A DNA stretch of 64,000 bases from Ypsolopha sequella (GCA_934047225.1 OW203992.1:12575501-12639500), one strand, 5' to 3'. Numbered from the stretch's first letter, positions 9,638 through 21,531 are shown. The notes: generated by a model from the letters alone, not told the origin. A program made the numbers and translations.

Positions 9638-10943
9638 TGTCACGTGTGTAGGTGATAAAGTATTAATACACACGCAAACAATTAAATATTAATTTATTAA
9701 AAAAAAGAGAATATGTAAATTAGGTTAAGTTACTTAATATGTAATTTTTTTAAAAACAAGATGTGAGACGGTAAAAAAAATAGTTTCTCAGGGTGAGGGT
9801 GGTTTCAGTCTTAAGTCTTTCTGGTTTTACCCGCACTGGCACTATACCGCACTTCCCTCGTAGATGTAGTTGACAAAGTCGTGCAGTAGGGTTGGCACGA
9901 CTGTTCCGGTTCGTGAAATCAAGTTTCTCAGTAGGTCTCCAGGCAGGCACTAGTTGCAGTAGTCACTGGATGAACTCAGCCGTAGAATTTGTAGATTCCG
10001 GTCAGTAGATATTTTGTTCCGGTTCGTGAAACCTGGAATCCGGTTGAAGATTGGACCGTTACTAAAGTATCCAGTTGTTTCCCTTGACTGCAACATCTTT
10101 TGCTAGCAAGAATAGCAATTCGTAGAGGTAATGCGGCAAGGTGCTAATTACAATAAAATGCATCAATGATGTGGCAGTCAAGGTTTGAGCAGAAGGACAT
10201 TGCTAGTGATAAAAAAATGAGACAGTGAATTAATGCTGTATAGATGCATATGAAATATTATAATGAAATGAAATTCTACTCGACTAATGAAATAATAATG
10301 TGTAAGCTAGCCCATAGATTTATTTAATGATTTACATGAATGTTATTATGATCATAGATTAAGAAAACAATAGTACTAATGGACGAGCTAGATAATAGAT
10401 TTAAATTTAGGCACAGACTATGAACATGATATGAACTAATAACGATAACGTCACCATTTCTACATGAAATTTAGCTACAATGACAGTAAACAATTGTGAG
10501 CAATGAAATAAAATTCAATATGTAATACATACCAACGATAAAACACTTTTAGGCAAAAACATAGTTGGATGACATGACAAGGTCATGGCAGTAATTACGA
10601 CGAGAAATTTGTACTTAGCAATTAAAGCAATAAACACACAACTTACCCAAAGTTGGGATAAGACACTATAACAGTATTCACAAATATACGTAGCAAAAGA
10701 CAAATAAAAAAGAATTTGATAAATCAGCCACAAAGTATTCGACCGTTCCGTAAAGGTCAATGGACGAATGCGTTCTCCTCTCGCGGCTCCGAAACGTTCT
10801 CGAGATTTGAATTTGAAATACGAGTTTGCACGAGTTTGTCCGATCATTTACGAAGCAGCGTTTAGTATTTGCTTTAGTTAATTTTGGTTTTATTTTAAGG
10901 TATATTTTTTATCAATAATGTTTATGATGTAGACAACGTCACA
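9638..10943 (-). repeat. Gypsy 5' LTR
   Basis: Direct copy of 2871-4176 at a constant offset of 6,767. It should contain the element promoter. Followed outward by the GCGG target duplication. Confidence 0.95.
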
Positions 10944-10998
10944 GCGGTGACGCGCTTTGAATTATATACATTTTCCAGATGCACTAAAAGTGTTAAAT

Positions 10999-11237
10999 AA
11001 TAATTATTAGAGTGCATTACCAACTAGGAATCAATCAGAAACAAATTTAAAAGCATAAATATTTTTGAAAAAATTCCTCGGGCCAGGATTTGAACCTGCG
11101 ACCTCCTGCTTAGATGACAGGCGCGCTACCGACTGCGCTACCGAGGTTCGTATCTGGAACGATTTTTCAAAAATATTTGTGCTTTTAAATTTGTTTGTGA
11201 TTGACTCCTAGTGGTAATGCACTCTAGTAATAATAAG
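10999..11237. mobile_element. fold-back element with a tRNA-like core
   Basis: Arms of about 70 bp (11,003-11,072 and 11,163-11,234) are near-perfect inverted complements, sharing GAGTGCATTACC with its complement and AAATATTTTTGAAAAA with its complement. The loop between them is almost entirely a minus-strand tRNA-like sequence. Such an arrangement is not a normal SINE. No target duplication was identified. Confidence 0.75.
11075..11147 (-). tRNA. tRNA-like sequence, isotype uncertain, probably a pseudogene
   Basis: Minus strand: acceptor halves ACCTCGG and CCGAGGA pair over six bases. A D-arm GCGC...GCGC is present, with an A-box-like TAGCGCAGTCGGTAGCG. The anticodon stem is CCTGT/GCAGG, and the T-arm has B-box-like GCAGGTTCAAATCC. 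The anticodon loop reads CATCTAA, so by position the anticodon would be TCT (Arg), but U33 is missing. There is also one extra base near the T-stem/acceptor junction. It sits between long inverted arms, so it is probably not a functional tRNA. Confidence 0.45.
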
Positions 11238-11424
11238 AGTATTCCAAGCGATGGATTTCGCAATAAAAACATATAATCTTAGTTGTTGAGTAATAGTTGG
11301 AAATTGGTTCTGAACAAGTACAAAAAGACGTGAGAAAGTGGTCAGACCGCATATTGTTGTGGAGCGCAGCCATGCAGCACGTCGCGTAGAAGAGTTTAGT
11401 AAACGCTGAAAATACGTTCTTATA

Positions 11425-12065
11425 CAGTGTGTCCCTCGTAAGAGTGCACATCCGAAAGGGGGTGAAACTAGATCTGAAAATATCGACAAAAACAAAGTTT
11501 TTTTTTTTTTTTTTAGTCTTGAAAAGATGCTCCGCCTGGGTATCTTTGTATGAGACGCGAGCGCAGTGCCTTTTGTTAAACGCTCGTAGAAAAAATTGTA
11601 TTTATGATAGAAAGTTGCATTTTTTTTTAGTAAGGTAATAGAATAGGCAATGATAAATAAGAATAAAAGTAGAGCAAAACGGGGACATTATTTTGAAAAA
11701 ATTTACTATTACTGAAAAAAAAGATGGAAAAGTTAAAGAAACAATCTTTTAAGATATTATTTTTATGGTAATGGTACTTAGTTGATTATGTTTTGTTTTT
11801 GATTTGGTAATGCAACGTCTATTCTTAAGGATCATAACAGTTTTATTTCATTGTATTACTCGTGGTAGATCAAAAGTTATGACATATTTTATACATAGTG
11901 TCCTTGGTAGGCAACAAAAATTTTAAAACGTAAATATATAAAACCATGGACGAACATGATAAAACTAAGATTTTTTCTAAAAACGAAAAAAACATTTTTT
12001 TTTTCGATAAAATAGAGTCTAGTTTCACCCTCTTTCGGATGTGCACTCTTACGAGGTACACGCTG
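11425..12065. mobile_element. 641-bp Tc1/mariner-type inverted-repeat element
   Basis: Termini CAGTGTGTCCCTCGTAAGAG and its near complement ending TACACGCTG give arms of about 50 bp, including TGCACATCCGAAAGGG and its complement. TA dinucleotides flank both ends. The interior has long A/T runs and no transposase frame; frames here are short and low complexity. Non-autonomous. Confidence 0.8.
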
Positions 12066-12238
12066 TATATAATTAACAGTCAGACCTCTGTTCAATAAAA
12101 CAGATGCATTCAGCAATCGCTCAAAGTGCGGATATTGCGTAGGGATTTACGTAAAATTAATAAGAAATTAAATAAATTTATGCAAAATAATTTATACTGT
12201 AAGGTGAGACTCCTTGATAGAACTTCATTCCAACACTA

Positions 12239-12332
12239 ATCAAAGTCTTCTTGTACGAGTTCCACTATTTTATTATTCCACTATTTTATTTTATTATATA
12301 AAATAGTGGAACTCGTACAAGAAGACTTTGAT
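12239..12332. repeat. perfect 34-bp inverted repeat (hairpin)
   Basis: 12,239-12,272 is the exact reverse complement of 12,299-12,332 (arm ends ATCAAAGTCTTC and GAAGACTTTGAT), with a 26-base A+T-rich loop that itself repeats TTCCACTATTTTA. Confidence 0.9.
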
Positions 12333-13836
12333 AGCGATATTTATTATTTATTACTTTTTGTATGAAATTGTGTCAGATGACGTCACGATAGATACCGTTG
12401 AGCTCGTGTTGATTGTCAATAACTTCATAATTTTTTGACATATCGACAAAATAATTTTGCTACTGTTTTAAGGTTTTAAAACGCAATTGATTTTCACAGA
12501 AATCTTCATGTCGGAGACGGGCTCGTAAGGTAGTGGAAATTTGTTTCATCAATATTCTAATCGGAGTTTCATCAAAATCTTAAATTATAAAATCAAAAGC
12601 CAAAAAACAATTAGCGGTAAAATCTAGCCTAACCGCGGCTGCCACCAGCGGGGATTAACTCATCTGGCAAATTGTTTTACACACTTGTCGACCTTCGTCT
12701 GGTTGCGGAAATCAATTGCTTTTGATATTTCAAACATTATTCTCTTCGGCCGACATACTGTCCGGAAATGTGGTTTATAATGGCATCTTAGCTAAAAATA
12801 TAGGTTGTTCAAGTTGGAATAGAGGAACTGAAAATGTTTGCTCTAGAGAAATGAAACTTGAACAACTTTCCACTCTTTTGAAATAAATATATCATAGTTG
12901 TTTCGTAATTATTCAAGTAAGAGGATATTTGGTTGATCACCATAATTTAAAGTGAATCTGAGGATTGAAACTTTCATAAATATATTTATAAATGCATATT
13001 TGTTTGAAATTAAACAAAAACTGCCTACGTTTTTTATGGATTCAAAATGTCTGTCAACAAAAAGACACCGTTAATATAAATCTGTAGCAGCTACAAAAAT
13101 GACTTTTTATCCATCGTTTGAGAAGTTCGGATACTTTGTATTATTCTGAGAAAACAGGTAAACATTTTCGGGCAACAAATATTAACTTGACCAACACACA
13201 CTTCGAAAAATAAATACACGTTTCGTTTTAGTTTATAAACTCACACGTCAAGTAAGGTAATGAAAAATCAAAATGATGGATAACAGAATAAAAAAATCAA
13301 AGCCGGGCAATTTTTTCTGGCAATGGAATGCTATTTTGGATTTAATTCTGAAAACGCTCAAACTTGTAGCTAGCACTCGTGTTTTAAGCATATAATTTTG
13401 TTTGTTATTGAAAAACAGTGAACCTTGAGAGATTCTGCTTGTGATGTGATTACCGTCAGACATTGATTTTCTGCCTGTACGAGTAGATACCTATTGGGCC
13501 CGGGCATTAGGAATAGAGTTATGTAATTTCTTAATATAATAAAATATAATGTTACCATTCAGCTTTTCTTTATAAATATTGATATATATAGTGTTTTTTT
13601 TTTTTTCTGTAAATTATACACATTAATTAATATGGGCAAGATATATTTCGAGTCCTTTTGGACTCAGCATCAGTTGCATTGACAATACATATGACATTAT
13701 AAATATAAAAGACAATTTTTTTTTATTTTTTTTTATTGTTGTTTGTTAAGGCCTGGTCCAAAGTGGGCACCAAGCGACCAGATGAATGAGGATTCCCACG
13801 TGCGAAGCTGAATATCTGTGAGTGCCGGGTGAAATG
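12333..13836. other. no gene seen; A+T-rich
   Basis: Unassigned sequence with short frames lacking codon structure. From memory, 12,380-12,560 resembles lepidopteran dispersed-repeat text (GACGTCACGATAGATACCG), but no second copy was identified in the window. Confidence 0.4.
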
Positions 13837-13978
13837 ACTTAATGATGCGAACTGTGAAACAATGGTTGAAAGGCGAATTGTGAGTGCGTGTGTGGGTTGG
13901 TATTGGTATATATATATACACACACACGCACTCACAATTCGCCTTTCAACCATTGTTTCACAGTTCGCATCATTAAGT
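13837..13978. repeat. perfect 58-bp inverted repeat (hairpin)
   Basis: 13,837-13,894 and 13,921-13,978 are exact reverse complements (outer ends ACTTAATGATGCG and CGCATCATTAAGT), separated by a 26-base loop containing TATATATATATACA. Perfect arms of this length imply recent origin or ongoing correction. Confidence 0.92.
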
Positions 13979-14984
13979 AATTTCTTAATGTTGTACATAG
14001 ATTTCTATAAAAGGCAGTGTATTGTACACTAGGGGCGTACCCTTACTTCATTCATTACATACACACAAGCATGTGTCACGCACATTGACACTCGATTTTG
14101 GTAACATCGTGTTTCCTTGGCTATATAAATCTATGAGTTACTATATTTATGTTCATAATAGTATATTTTATGTGGCAACTAATTTAGAATTGTTTGCACA
14201 CAAATTACAAACACGTAGGTAATAGTTTACGGGAGCACGAGAAAGTTTTTAGTGTACATTAATTAATCACGTAAAACGTTGGTTTAGTTCAGCCGCTTCT
14301 TGAGTTCTCTGGGGTGGCTGGGCTGCGGGGTGACTCGACGGAATAAATGCTATATATAATTTATAATTTTGTTTTAATATACTCTCAAAACACATAAAAT
14401 TAAATACTGGAAGATAGTTTTTGTTTAATATTAATAAAAAGTATATTCAGCATTTTTCATATTTTGGCCTCTTCAGTGACACCGTCATCAAATTAATTAA
14501 TCAAATTAATCAAAAATTTGTGTTTTTTTTTCCGTAAATAATTAGAGGTAAAATGTGATAGACTGCTTACTTTCCGCATATTGATCACATTGACCAAGTA
14601 CTGAGTTAAGATCTTGTCAGGCCCTGACTCTCTGCATCTCGCTTTAAAAAATCTAATTTTTGGGCATATTGTTTGATATGCCAGAGTAAAATCCTGATAT
14701 TTTAAAAAATACAGTGATTGTTAAGAATACTAACTTTAGTCTTACCGGAGTAGAATTTTAAAAAGGAATTTGGTATATGCGGAAAAAAATTGCAAGTTAA
14801 ATCTTCTAATTATTTTTTTCGTACGCGAGAACTCAAAACTTAGATCGAGAACTACTTACTGTGTTTTATTTCCAGATTAAATATCTATAATATGCCAATA
14901 AAGTCTTACCGGATTACTTTTTTTATTTGAGGTTTAGTTTTAAAATAATAAAAAGAAAACATAACAACTAAATACATTCCCACG
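13979..14984. other. no gene seen
   Basis: A+T-rich non-coding sequence. A GC-richer patch near 14,285-14,342 has no recognisable product. Confidence 0.4.
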
Positions 14985-15048
14985 CGAGGACCCGCGACCT
15001 CAGTAATTGCCATACGATTCAACCAAGTTAGAGCGAGATCGAGAAACA
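14985..15048 (-). repeat. degenerate tRNA-like / SINE fragment
   Basis: On the minus strand CTAACTTGGTTGAATCG resembles an A box, and GAGGTCGCGGGTCCTCGCG resembles a decayed B-box/T-arm at about the expected spacing. No complete cloverleaf. Confidence 0.35.
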
Positions 15049-15153
15049 GGGGGTGACAAGGCCCTATTTAAATCTACGAGAATAATTATCGTTGGAAGTT
15101 TCAGAAAGAGTTAAGGTTTGTCGTATTTTGAGACAAAGAAAACAACAAAAAGT

Positions 15154-15541
15154 ATTTTTCAATGCAAGTGCTCGTAAAAGCCCACTTTTTATGCATCAAA
15201 ACCGAACAGAAAGTCGATTATTTTGCCCTAGGGCTTTATTTTTTTTTTTTATTTATTTACAATGGTTGGCAAACCTGCAGCCTTTCCTGTGTACCATAAA
15301 TGTTATATTTTTTTCCACTGTTTAACGGCTCTGGATACAGTCCTTTTGAGCCAATCATAATTTAAAGTTCACAAGATTATATTTGTTTTATTTCCTCACA
15401 CTATGCATTGAAAAACGTAGTATGAAACACGGGCGTAAGTGCAATAAATTACTCGGTTACGTTTAAAACACTTGCTACGCTCGTGTTTTAAATCGTCCTC
15501 GTAATTTATTCCTTTTCGCCCTTGTAGCATAAACTACTATT
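15154..15541 (+). repeat. about 390-bp dispersed repeat family A, plus copy
   Basis: Matches 47,970-48,368 in reverse orientation along its length. Shared blocks are TCAATGCAAGTGCTCG, CCGAACAGAAAGTCGATTA, GGCTCTGGATACAGTCC and AAACACGGGCGTAA. The distal part holds an inverted repeat (TTTAAAACAC and GTGTTTTAAA). Non-coding; class unknown. Confidence 0.8.
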
Positions 15542-15885
15542 TATATCGAATATTCCGTGTCTATTTGTCCGTCGTCCACCCGTACGTATGTGGCATACTC
15601 ATTAGCGGATATATCAACTGAGCTGCAGGTATATAAGTATTAACGTATAAGTAGTTGCGGATTTTATCTTGGATTCTAAAAAAAACGACAACATCGTTGG
15701 CGTTATATTTTAAAAGCGGAAGAAATTTCATAATTTTGTGGAAGATTCCTAATAAAAACTATTTATTTACAAACCTATGACATTAATTAGAGTATGGAAT
15801 ATTCCATTATCCATACTCGAAAAAACTGTGTTTTTTTTTTATTTGTCCATTTCTTTTCACGAAAAATTTTTCGTGTGCACCGGTA
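15542..15885. other. no gene seen
   Basis: Unassigned A+T-rich sequence. GAATATTCCATTATCCATACTC near 15,795 is not part of a recognised structure. Confidence 0.35.
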
Positions 15886-16160
15886 CTAAAGCCAGGTTCT
15901 GGCTAAGGGATCGACTTGATTTTTTTTTTCATAAAATGGGTAACAGAAATACATAGTCAATCTATAGGTACTTAAATTTAATATTTTTTGCCTAGTTAAA
16001 ATTTCAGTATTAGCTAAAAACATTCCAATTTGGTGTTTCGCTGCGTGATTATTAGTACCTATCACACGTCCAAAAAAAAAGAGGCAAATGAGCCAACATA
16101 TAATCACCTCTATCAATAGCAAATAAAGTCTTTGCCGTTGGAATTATTGTGCCAGACTGG
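15886..16160 (+). repeat. dispersed repeat family B, copy 1
   Basis: Shares GATCGACTTGATTTTTTT, AATTTGGTGTTTCGCTGCG and GCAAATGAGCCAACATA with copies at 30,340-30,775 (plus) and 57,738-58,205 (minus). Open frames inside differ between copies, so it is treated as a non-coding repeat. Confidence 0.75.
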
Positions 16161-17547
16161 ACGTAACTATTATTCTACATTATGTGCAAAATGAATATTA
16201 GATTTTCATTTGATAAGATGACAGAGATTATTTTCGAGATAGTTATATTTGGGCCCGCAATCAGTCGAATGAATGAGAAGTTATTTCAATTTCTTGACAT
16301 AACTGACATATTATAAGTTATATACTAACTACATTACGTGTGAAAATCGCGGAAGTTTACTATTGTAAGTTTATATGTATTACAAATGGAACAAAAAGGT
16401 GGCTTTATGTTCAAATTCACATGTGGTTCTATACGAAGCCATGTAATCAGGCCAAAGCTTAGCGGCGGCGCCTAGCGACAACTTTAATTTATTGTCTTAC
16501 AAGCTTTGCTCGAGTAAGCGAAAGCTAAACTTGGAAAAGCTTTTGTCTCTGAAAGCTCTATGGGTCCAGATTATATTATACATTATAAGGACTTCCTTAT
16601 TACGGCCGAGATGTAACCTGTTAATTTTATTAGATTCGTGTAATCTGTCGTGCGTTCTGACTAAAGGTTCTCTTTGTAAAAAGGAATTTTTAAATTTATG
16701 TCCACAAGGAGACATTTTAGTTTTATAGGTAAATTTGTAAGGTTTAATTTTAGTTTTATTTCATGTTATTTAAGTTTTTATGTTTCTGTTAATAAAGAAA
16801 AATGTCCACAAGATATTTATTTATACGGCAAGACCAAGTTTTGAGACTCAAATAAATATTTTTATTCATAGAATCAGTACTGCGATATTGAGGAAAAAAA
16901 TGCATGTATTTTATAAGATATCTGTAAAATAAAAAAGTAGGGTGAGCATTCTCTGACCTTCACCGAAGTCCTGATGGGAAGTGCCTGAAGATATTTTTTT
17001 TTTATATAGACTGTACCACACCGTTATCTTTTTTTGATTCGGATATTTTCTTTTAATACGTGTTTGCAATTTTTCATTTCATAAAGCACTCAAATAATTA
17101 ACGGAATCGTGTGAAACAATAGCAGTTACTGAATAATGCAAGTGATAGCTTTTGTTAATATACATCTAAACTATATCAGTTCCAGTAATTGACCTGGCAA
17201 TTAAGTGAACGGCATGACAGAGCGGAGGATGATTATGCAAACCGTAGTTCATTTGTTGTGTAGAAAGATCATTATTTAGGTCCCCGTACTGGGGACGTTA
17301 CAGAAGGTTGTAGCTGAAGTATTATATTTTCTGAACCATTATGACAGCAAAATACGAACTACCATTCGATTCGACTTGCAAAGTTAACGAAATGTAAACA
17401 GATCTTATGCCGTTATTATATTTTGCGGTGAAATTATACTTGACAACCCTACAACCTTTCAATAAAAGAAGAGATGAAAAATGTTTAACACTAATTCTCT
17501 CTATGTTTATCTTGCCTCAGATGATGCGATTATAAAAACTTTACAGA
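16161..17547. other. no gene seen
   Basis: Short overlapping frames on both strands near 16,492-16,728 are shadows of each other and show no domain. Nothing else assigned. Confidence 0.4.
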
Positions 17548-17758
17548 CAGGGTGTTAAAACGAAGTTGCGAAAGCCAGAAACTGGTGATAGCACTCGTCC
17601 ATACGAACAACTTTTTCTATGGAGCCAACCCTCGAATCGCGAAAAAAATATCAGCTGTTCCATAGAAAAGGTAACAACAACAAAACAACAAAAGGAAACA
17701 ACAGATCTTTTTTTCACGAAACGAGTTTTGGGCTTCCGCGACTTCATCTAAACGTTCT
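17548..17758. mobile_element. diverged copy of the 2.6-kb MITE
   Basis: The left end AGGGTGTTAAAACGAAGTTG and right end GACTTCATCTAAACGTTCTG correspond to the element at 2618-2820, including the AGAAACTGGTGATAGCAC inner arm. The middle is different (CAACAAAACAACAAAAGG) and the right arm has decayed. Confidence 0.65.
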
Positions 17759-17812
17759 GTATATTATATATTAAATTAGATATTATATATATATATATAT
17801 GTGTACCTACAT
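17759..17812. repeat. (TA)n microsatellite
   Basis: Imperfect TA runs, longest about 18 bp, then GTGTACC. Low complexity. Confidence 0.8.
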
Positions 17813-20000
17813 TATATGAGATATTATTAATTTATTATTCATCGGACATAAAATTTTATACAAACAAAGTAATGCACTGGAACTAAAAAACTTTACATTC
17901 GTATGTAAAGGGATATGGACAAACTAGGATGGGTAGACAGCTGAATGTGAGCGGTAGTACATATTACGTCCGGACCCTTTTAGGTTCTGGACCCTAAAAA
18001 GATGATGTAGACAAGTTCGTCAAATTCGTCAGGATCAAAGCGCGGGACACTTAGGAAATACGAGAAGGCCATAACTCCCGTAAATGAAGGAGGGACGGAT
18101 CATAACGATCGTCCGCGCCGAGGGACGAAATGGAAGTGACAAGGGTTCCTAGAAATGATGGAAGGAATTCCGCGGCTCAAGATACAGAGCCGCGTTTTAC
18201 GACTCCGCTGCGAACACATCTTATCCCAGAATGACATCCGCTTCGCACAACCTATTTTTAAAACTATGCTGGCAATGTTGATTAACTGAACAACCCTAAT
18301 GATAAACTCGCGAGCGAGGGTATAAAGAAACTACTGCTTACTTAGCAAAATAAAATAAACGAATCCCGTTGCACACAATCAAGTTGAACAGGGAAAGTCA
18401 CCAATTTTCTGTTTGTTTTTGTCATTTAATTCTTATTGCGGGGCGGCAAGTAATTGTTTCATCGTGTTCACCCGTTAATCCAACGGCCGTAGTTTGCGTC
18501 TACGCCTAAGGGAAGGAATAAATGAGCCCATTGTCCCGAGCTCGAACCCAACCTATTTAAAGAGAGACAATACCCATTGTCGTGCAGTCAAATAATCCTA
18601 AATTTGTTGGGATGTCTTTCTCTTTTGCTTCAAAGTTTAGGAACTAAGTGCGCAATGAGCGATCTTATTTCTCTAATTTTGAGGTGTGTTTTTTGTGTAG
18701 AAAGCTAAACTTTTGTGGTTTATTTTATACTAGCGTATTTATAACTTTTGCAAAAAGAAAAGAAAGATGATATACGAACTGTAAATTGCCAGAGATTGCA
18801 GTAACTGTATGAACTGGCTCGTAAAGGAGATTTTATTACGTCTCTAAAACTACGCCTCGTAAAGTTGAAAAGATGCGCAAAGAAAACTATTGTAAACGAA
18901 TGCGTGGAGCCTTTCTTCTACATATAAACGGGGAGTAGCAACCGAGAAATCAAACTCCAAAGAGAAAACTTGCTGTGTTTTGAATAATATTTGACATTAG
19001 TTTCGAGCTGAGAGAAAAGATGCATTGGGTATCCAGCAGCTAGAAAGTTTCACGTACATCTTTAGGCCGAATACGTTCTCATTTGTAAGAGTAGGCAACA
19101 GATTGGACGTCAACTTTTCCTCTTTTTCCTTTCGTGACACAAAGCACTCACATCTCTCGATGCCAAAAACTTTTTTCATCTACCTACCTGTGGATTTCAG
19201 TATGTTGCATCATAAAAAGCGAAACTCTAATACTGCTACACCAGGGTGGCTATTCTCGCAACAATTTGCACACGCTTTATTCTGCATACGACTTTATTTT
19301 AAAAGCTTGATACCATAGATATCTGAACCGAGAAGATATGGTATGGGGGCGTAGTGCTTGCGAACGCGTGAGGCCAAAAATGGCCCTAAACGTCAATGTC
19401 AAAAAGATGCGATGTGTTATGTTATCCGTAGCTACAGGATGACGCACACTTGTGCCGTACTTATGATTTTTGTGTTTACGTCGGTGAATGAAGTGGGCGA
19501 AAACGTGGAAACATCTGAGAAAGAACAATTATAATAATAAGGCAAATTTCGTCTGATCTGAGCTTGATACGTTTCTGTATAAAGAGCTTCTAAGAATCAC
19601 CCGCCTTCCACCTACGCAAACTTTCGCATGTGTCAGAATTGCCGTCCAGATTCTACAGAATCTCTGCCGCTATATTTGTAACAAAACGTTGTAAAAAAAC
19701 GGTGAGGAAATGCAAATTATCATTAGATAAGTAGGTAGGTGATTTCATTTAATTTAATGGCTAAAATCGTTCGGAAGTGGAGGCTGCGCTAAGCTCTGTG
19801 CCCTGGAAGTTAATTATTCTATTTAAGTGGCAGAGATCGTGCGAGTAAATGAATTAACCACAGTTTAAATATTTGAATGGTGGCGAAGCGGCTCGCTTCT
19901 GAGCAGTAAAAGATAATAAGATATTAAAACAGGAAATGCAGAGCTTTCTAAATGCTCATTTTAGAACGTTGAATCTTTTAACATGTAAAGATTTTTAACC
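17813..20000. other. no gene seen
   Basis: Two kilobases without a supportable gene. A frame at 19,025-19,318 has no recognisable domain and overlaps antisense frames. A small hairpin CCGCGGCTC...GAGCCGCG lies near 18,170-18,195. Confidence 0.4.
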
Positions 20001-20255
20001 TCCGAAGCAAACAGAGCGGTGCTATAAGTTTGACGTGTGTCTGTCTGTGGCATCGTAACTCCCGAACGGATGCATCGATGTTAATTTAATTTTTTGTTTG
20101 AAAGGTGACTTAATCGAGAATACTCTTAGATACTAGCTTTTGCGTGCTTTGCCCGTGTTTGTAAAGTTTTTGAGTAGTGCTATCGAAACCATTACAACAG
20201 TGAAAGAATTTTCGAAATCGGTTCAGTAGTTATTAATGACTATTTCCTTAGGGAA
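20001..20255 (+). repeat. dispersed repeat fragments (Helitron-like text)
   Basis: GATACTAGCTTTTGCGTGC and GAAATCGGTTCAGTAGTT are phrases I know from lepidopteran Helitron-like or related repeats (memory only). A preceding block, CATCGTAACTCCCGAACGG, looks like another repeat type. Boundaries not determined. Confidence 0.4.
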
Positions 20256-20793
20256 CTGCACATCCCTTTTGTCTCTAGGAAATTGCCCGTTCCCAGGGAA
20301 TAAACCGTGGCTTGATTCGAGTGTGTCGGGGTTTTTTTATTTTTAGTTTTTACTTGTTAGAACACAGTGTTTGGAAAGTTAGTACTTGATCATAAGAAGG
20401 TTGTTTCGTCCTAGACAAGTTCGATCGAAATCCATATTTCAGACGTCTTGAGGTGTTTCTCAAAAAGAATCTCTCCACTGATAAGACGTTTTGACAATGC
20501 ATAATGTGGGTGTCGATGCACAGTGAAGGGAAGATAATTCAGTGCGCTCATCCTGTGTGACAAGCGTGTAAGGTCGTAGCGGGCAGGACTGGCTGCGGCG
20601 CGGCGGGTGGGCGCGGCCATAGATAAATAAAGGAAGGATAGATTGCTCACTCCATACATTAGAACAAAGCCCGCGTAAAACTTATTATTTTCGCCGGTAC
20701 CTAGTAGTTCGACTTATTATTTGATGTCGCTACTATACTAGATAAATTGTGACATACCTAGTGCCATCTACCGAACAGTTGAAACGAAATTCG

Positions 20794-20826
<33 letters not shown>
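20794..20826. repeat. (TG)n microsatellite
   Basis: About 14 uninterrupted TG units inside the 20.6-kb inverted-repeat element. Confidence 0.9.
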
Positions 20827-20827
<1 letters not shown>

Positions 20828-21008
20828 CAACTATACTGCGCCCACAAAAACAAAAATTTGCTAGAATACGACAATACGCGAAACATGGCATACGATAAAT
20901 CTGAGGATAAATCGCTCAACCGTGCATGACAGTAGAGTCAAAGAGTAAAGTTATATACCGGTATGTATGAGTAGTGTGTGTTAAGGTAAATAAAGCGTAT
21001 TTTAATGC

Positions 21009-21195
21009 ACATATCGCACCCTCAGATCCATTTTGACACAACTCGAAAAAAAAACGATTTTGAATTAAATTTTAATTAAATTAAATTATAATTTTGATTC
21101 AAAGACAAAACTGTCGCGATTCAACTAGTTTTTCGCGTTTTCCCGCATGTCGCGTTTTAGATTTGTGTCAAAATGAATCTGAGGGTGCGATATTT
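21009..21195. mobile_element. nested inverted-repeat element
   Basis: ATATCGCACCCTCAGATCC with TTTTGACACAA on the left is mirrored by TTGTGTCAAAATGAATCTG with GGGTGCGATAT on the right, giving about 30-bp arms around an A+T-rich core. It lies wholly within the larger element. Confidence 0.7.
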
Positions 21196-21531
21196 TGTTT
21201 AATTGATCGTTGTGCGCCATCTACCGGAATCCAGAATAACCATCTGCACGCTTAGTTAGATTGCCAGCTTACCACCGAAAGTTTAATGAAAAAAATGTTA
21301 AAACCACCTGAATAAGAATTCACTATTTTCTGATGTGATGTTATGAAAATTTTGTGTTTTTATTCATAAAATAAATAAATATGATGAACCAGAACAGTAA
21401 AATGCTATATTTCGTCGATTTCAGACATATTTTATTTCCAGCGAGACAAGTAACGCCATCTAGCAACGTTATCTTTAGTATTGCGAACAGTACAAGGAGT
21501 TAGCAATCTATCCTTCCTTATTTATCTATGG

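Larger units (their letters stand above)
2871..10943 (-). mobile_element. complete Ty3/Gypsy LTR retrotransposon
   Basis: The 8,073-bp element runs on the minus strand. It is bounded by 1,306-bp direct LTRs that start TGTCACGTG and end CGTCACA, with a 4-bp GCGG target duplication (2867-2870 and 10,944-10,947). Order on the coding strand is 5' LTR, primer-binding site, leader, gag, frameshift site, pol (protease, RT, RNase H, integrase), 3' untranslated part, polypurine tract, 3' LTR. The two LTRs keep a constant offset of 6,767 and I saw no difference between them, so insertion is recent. There is no env-like frame between pol and the 3' LTR. It is potentially autonomous. Confidence 0.95.
20617..21531. 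mobile_element. about 915-bp terminal-inverted-repeat element
   Basis: The left end CCATAGATAAATAAAGGAAG and right end CTTCCTTATTTATCTATGG are exact complements over about 30 bp. Flanks repeat GCGCGGC (20,611-20,617 and 21,531-21,537), giving an apparent 5-8 bp target duplication whose exact length is ambiguous because it abuts the terminal bases. No transposase frame. It contains a (TG)n run and a second, nested inverted-repeat element. Confidence 0.8.

Noticed and set aside
11075..11147. Functional tRNA-Arg or tRNA-Met call
   Set aside because: U33 is absent, the T-stem/acceptor junction is irregular and the copy sits in a fold-back element, so only a tRNA-like call is made.
16492..16728. 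Overlapping 70-80 codon frames on both strands
   Set aside because: Mirror-image frames without composition bias or domain; nothing supports coding.
19025..19318. 97-codon plus frame
   Set aside because: No recognised domain, weak composition, overlapped by an antisense frame.
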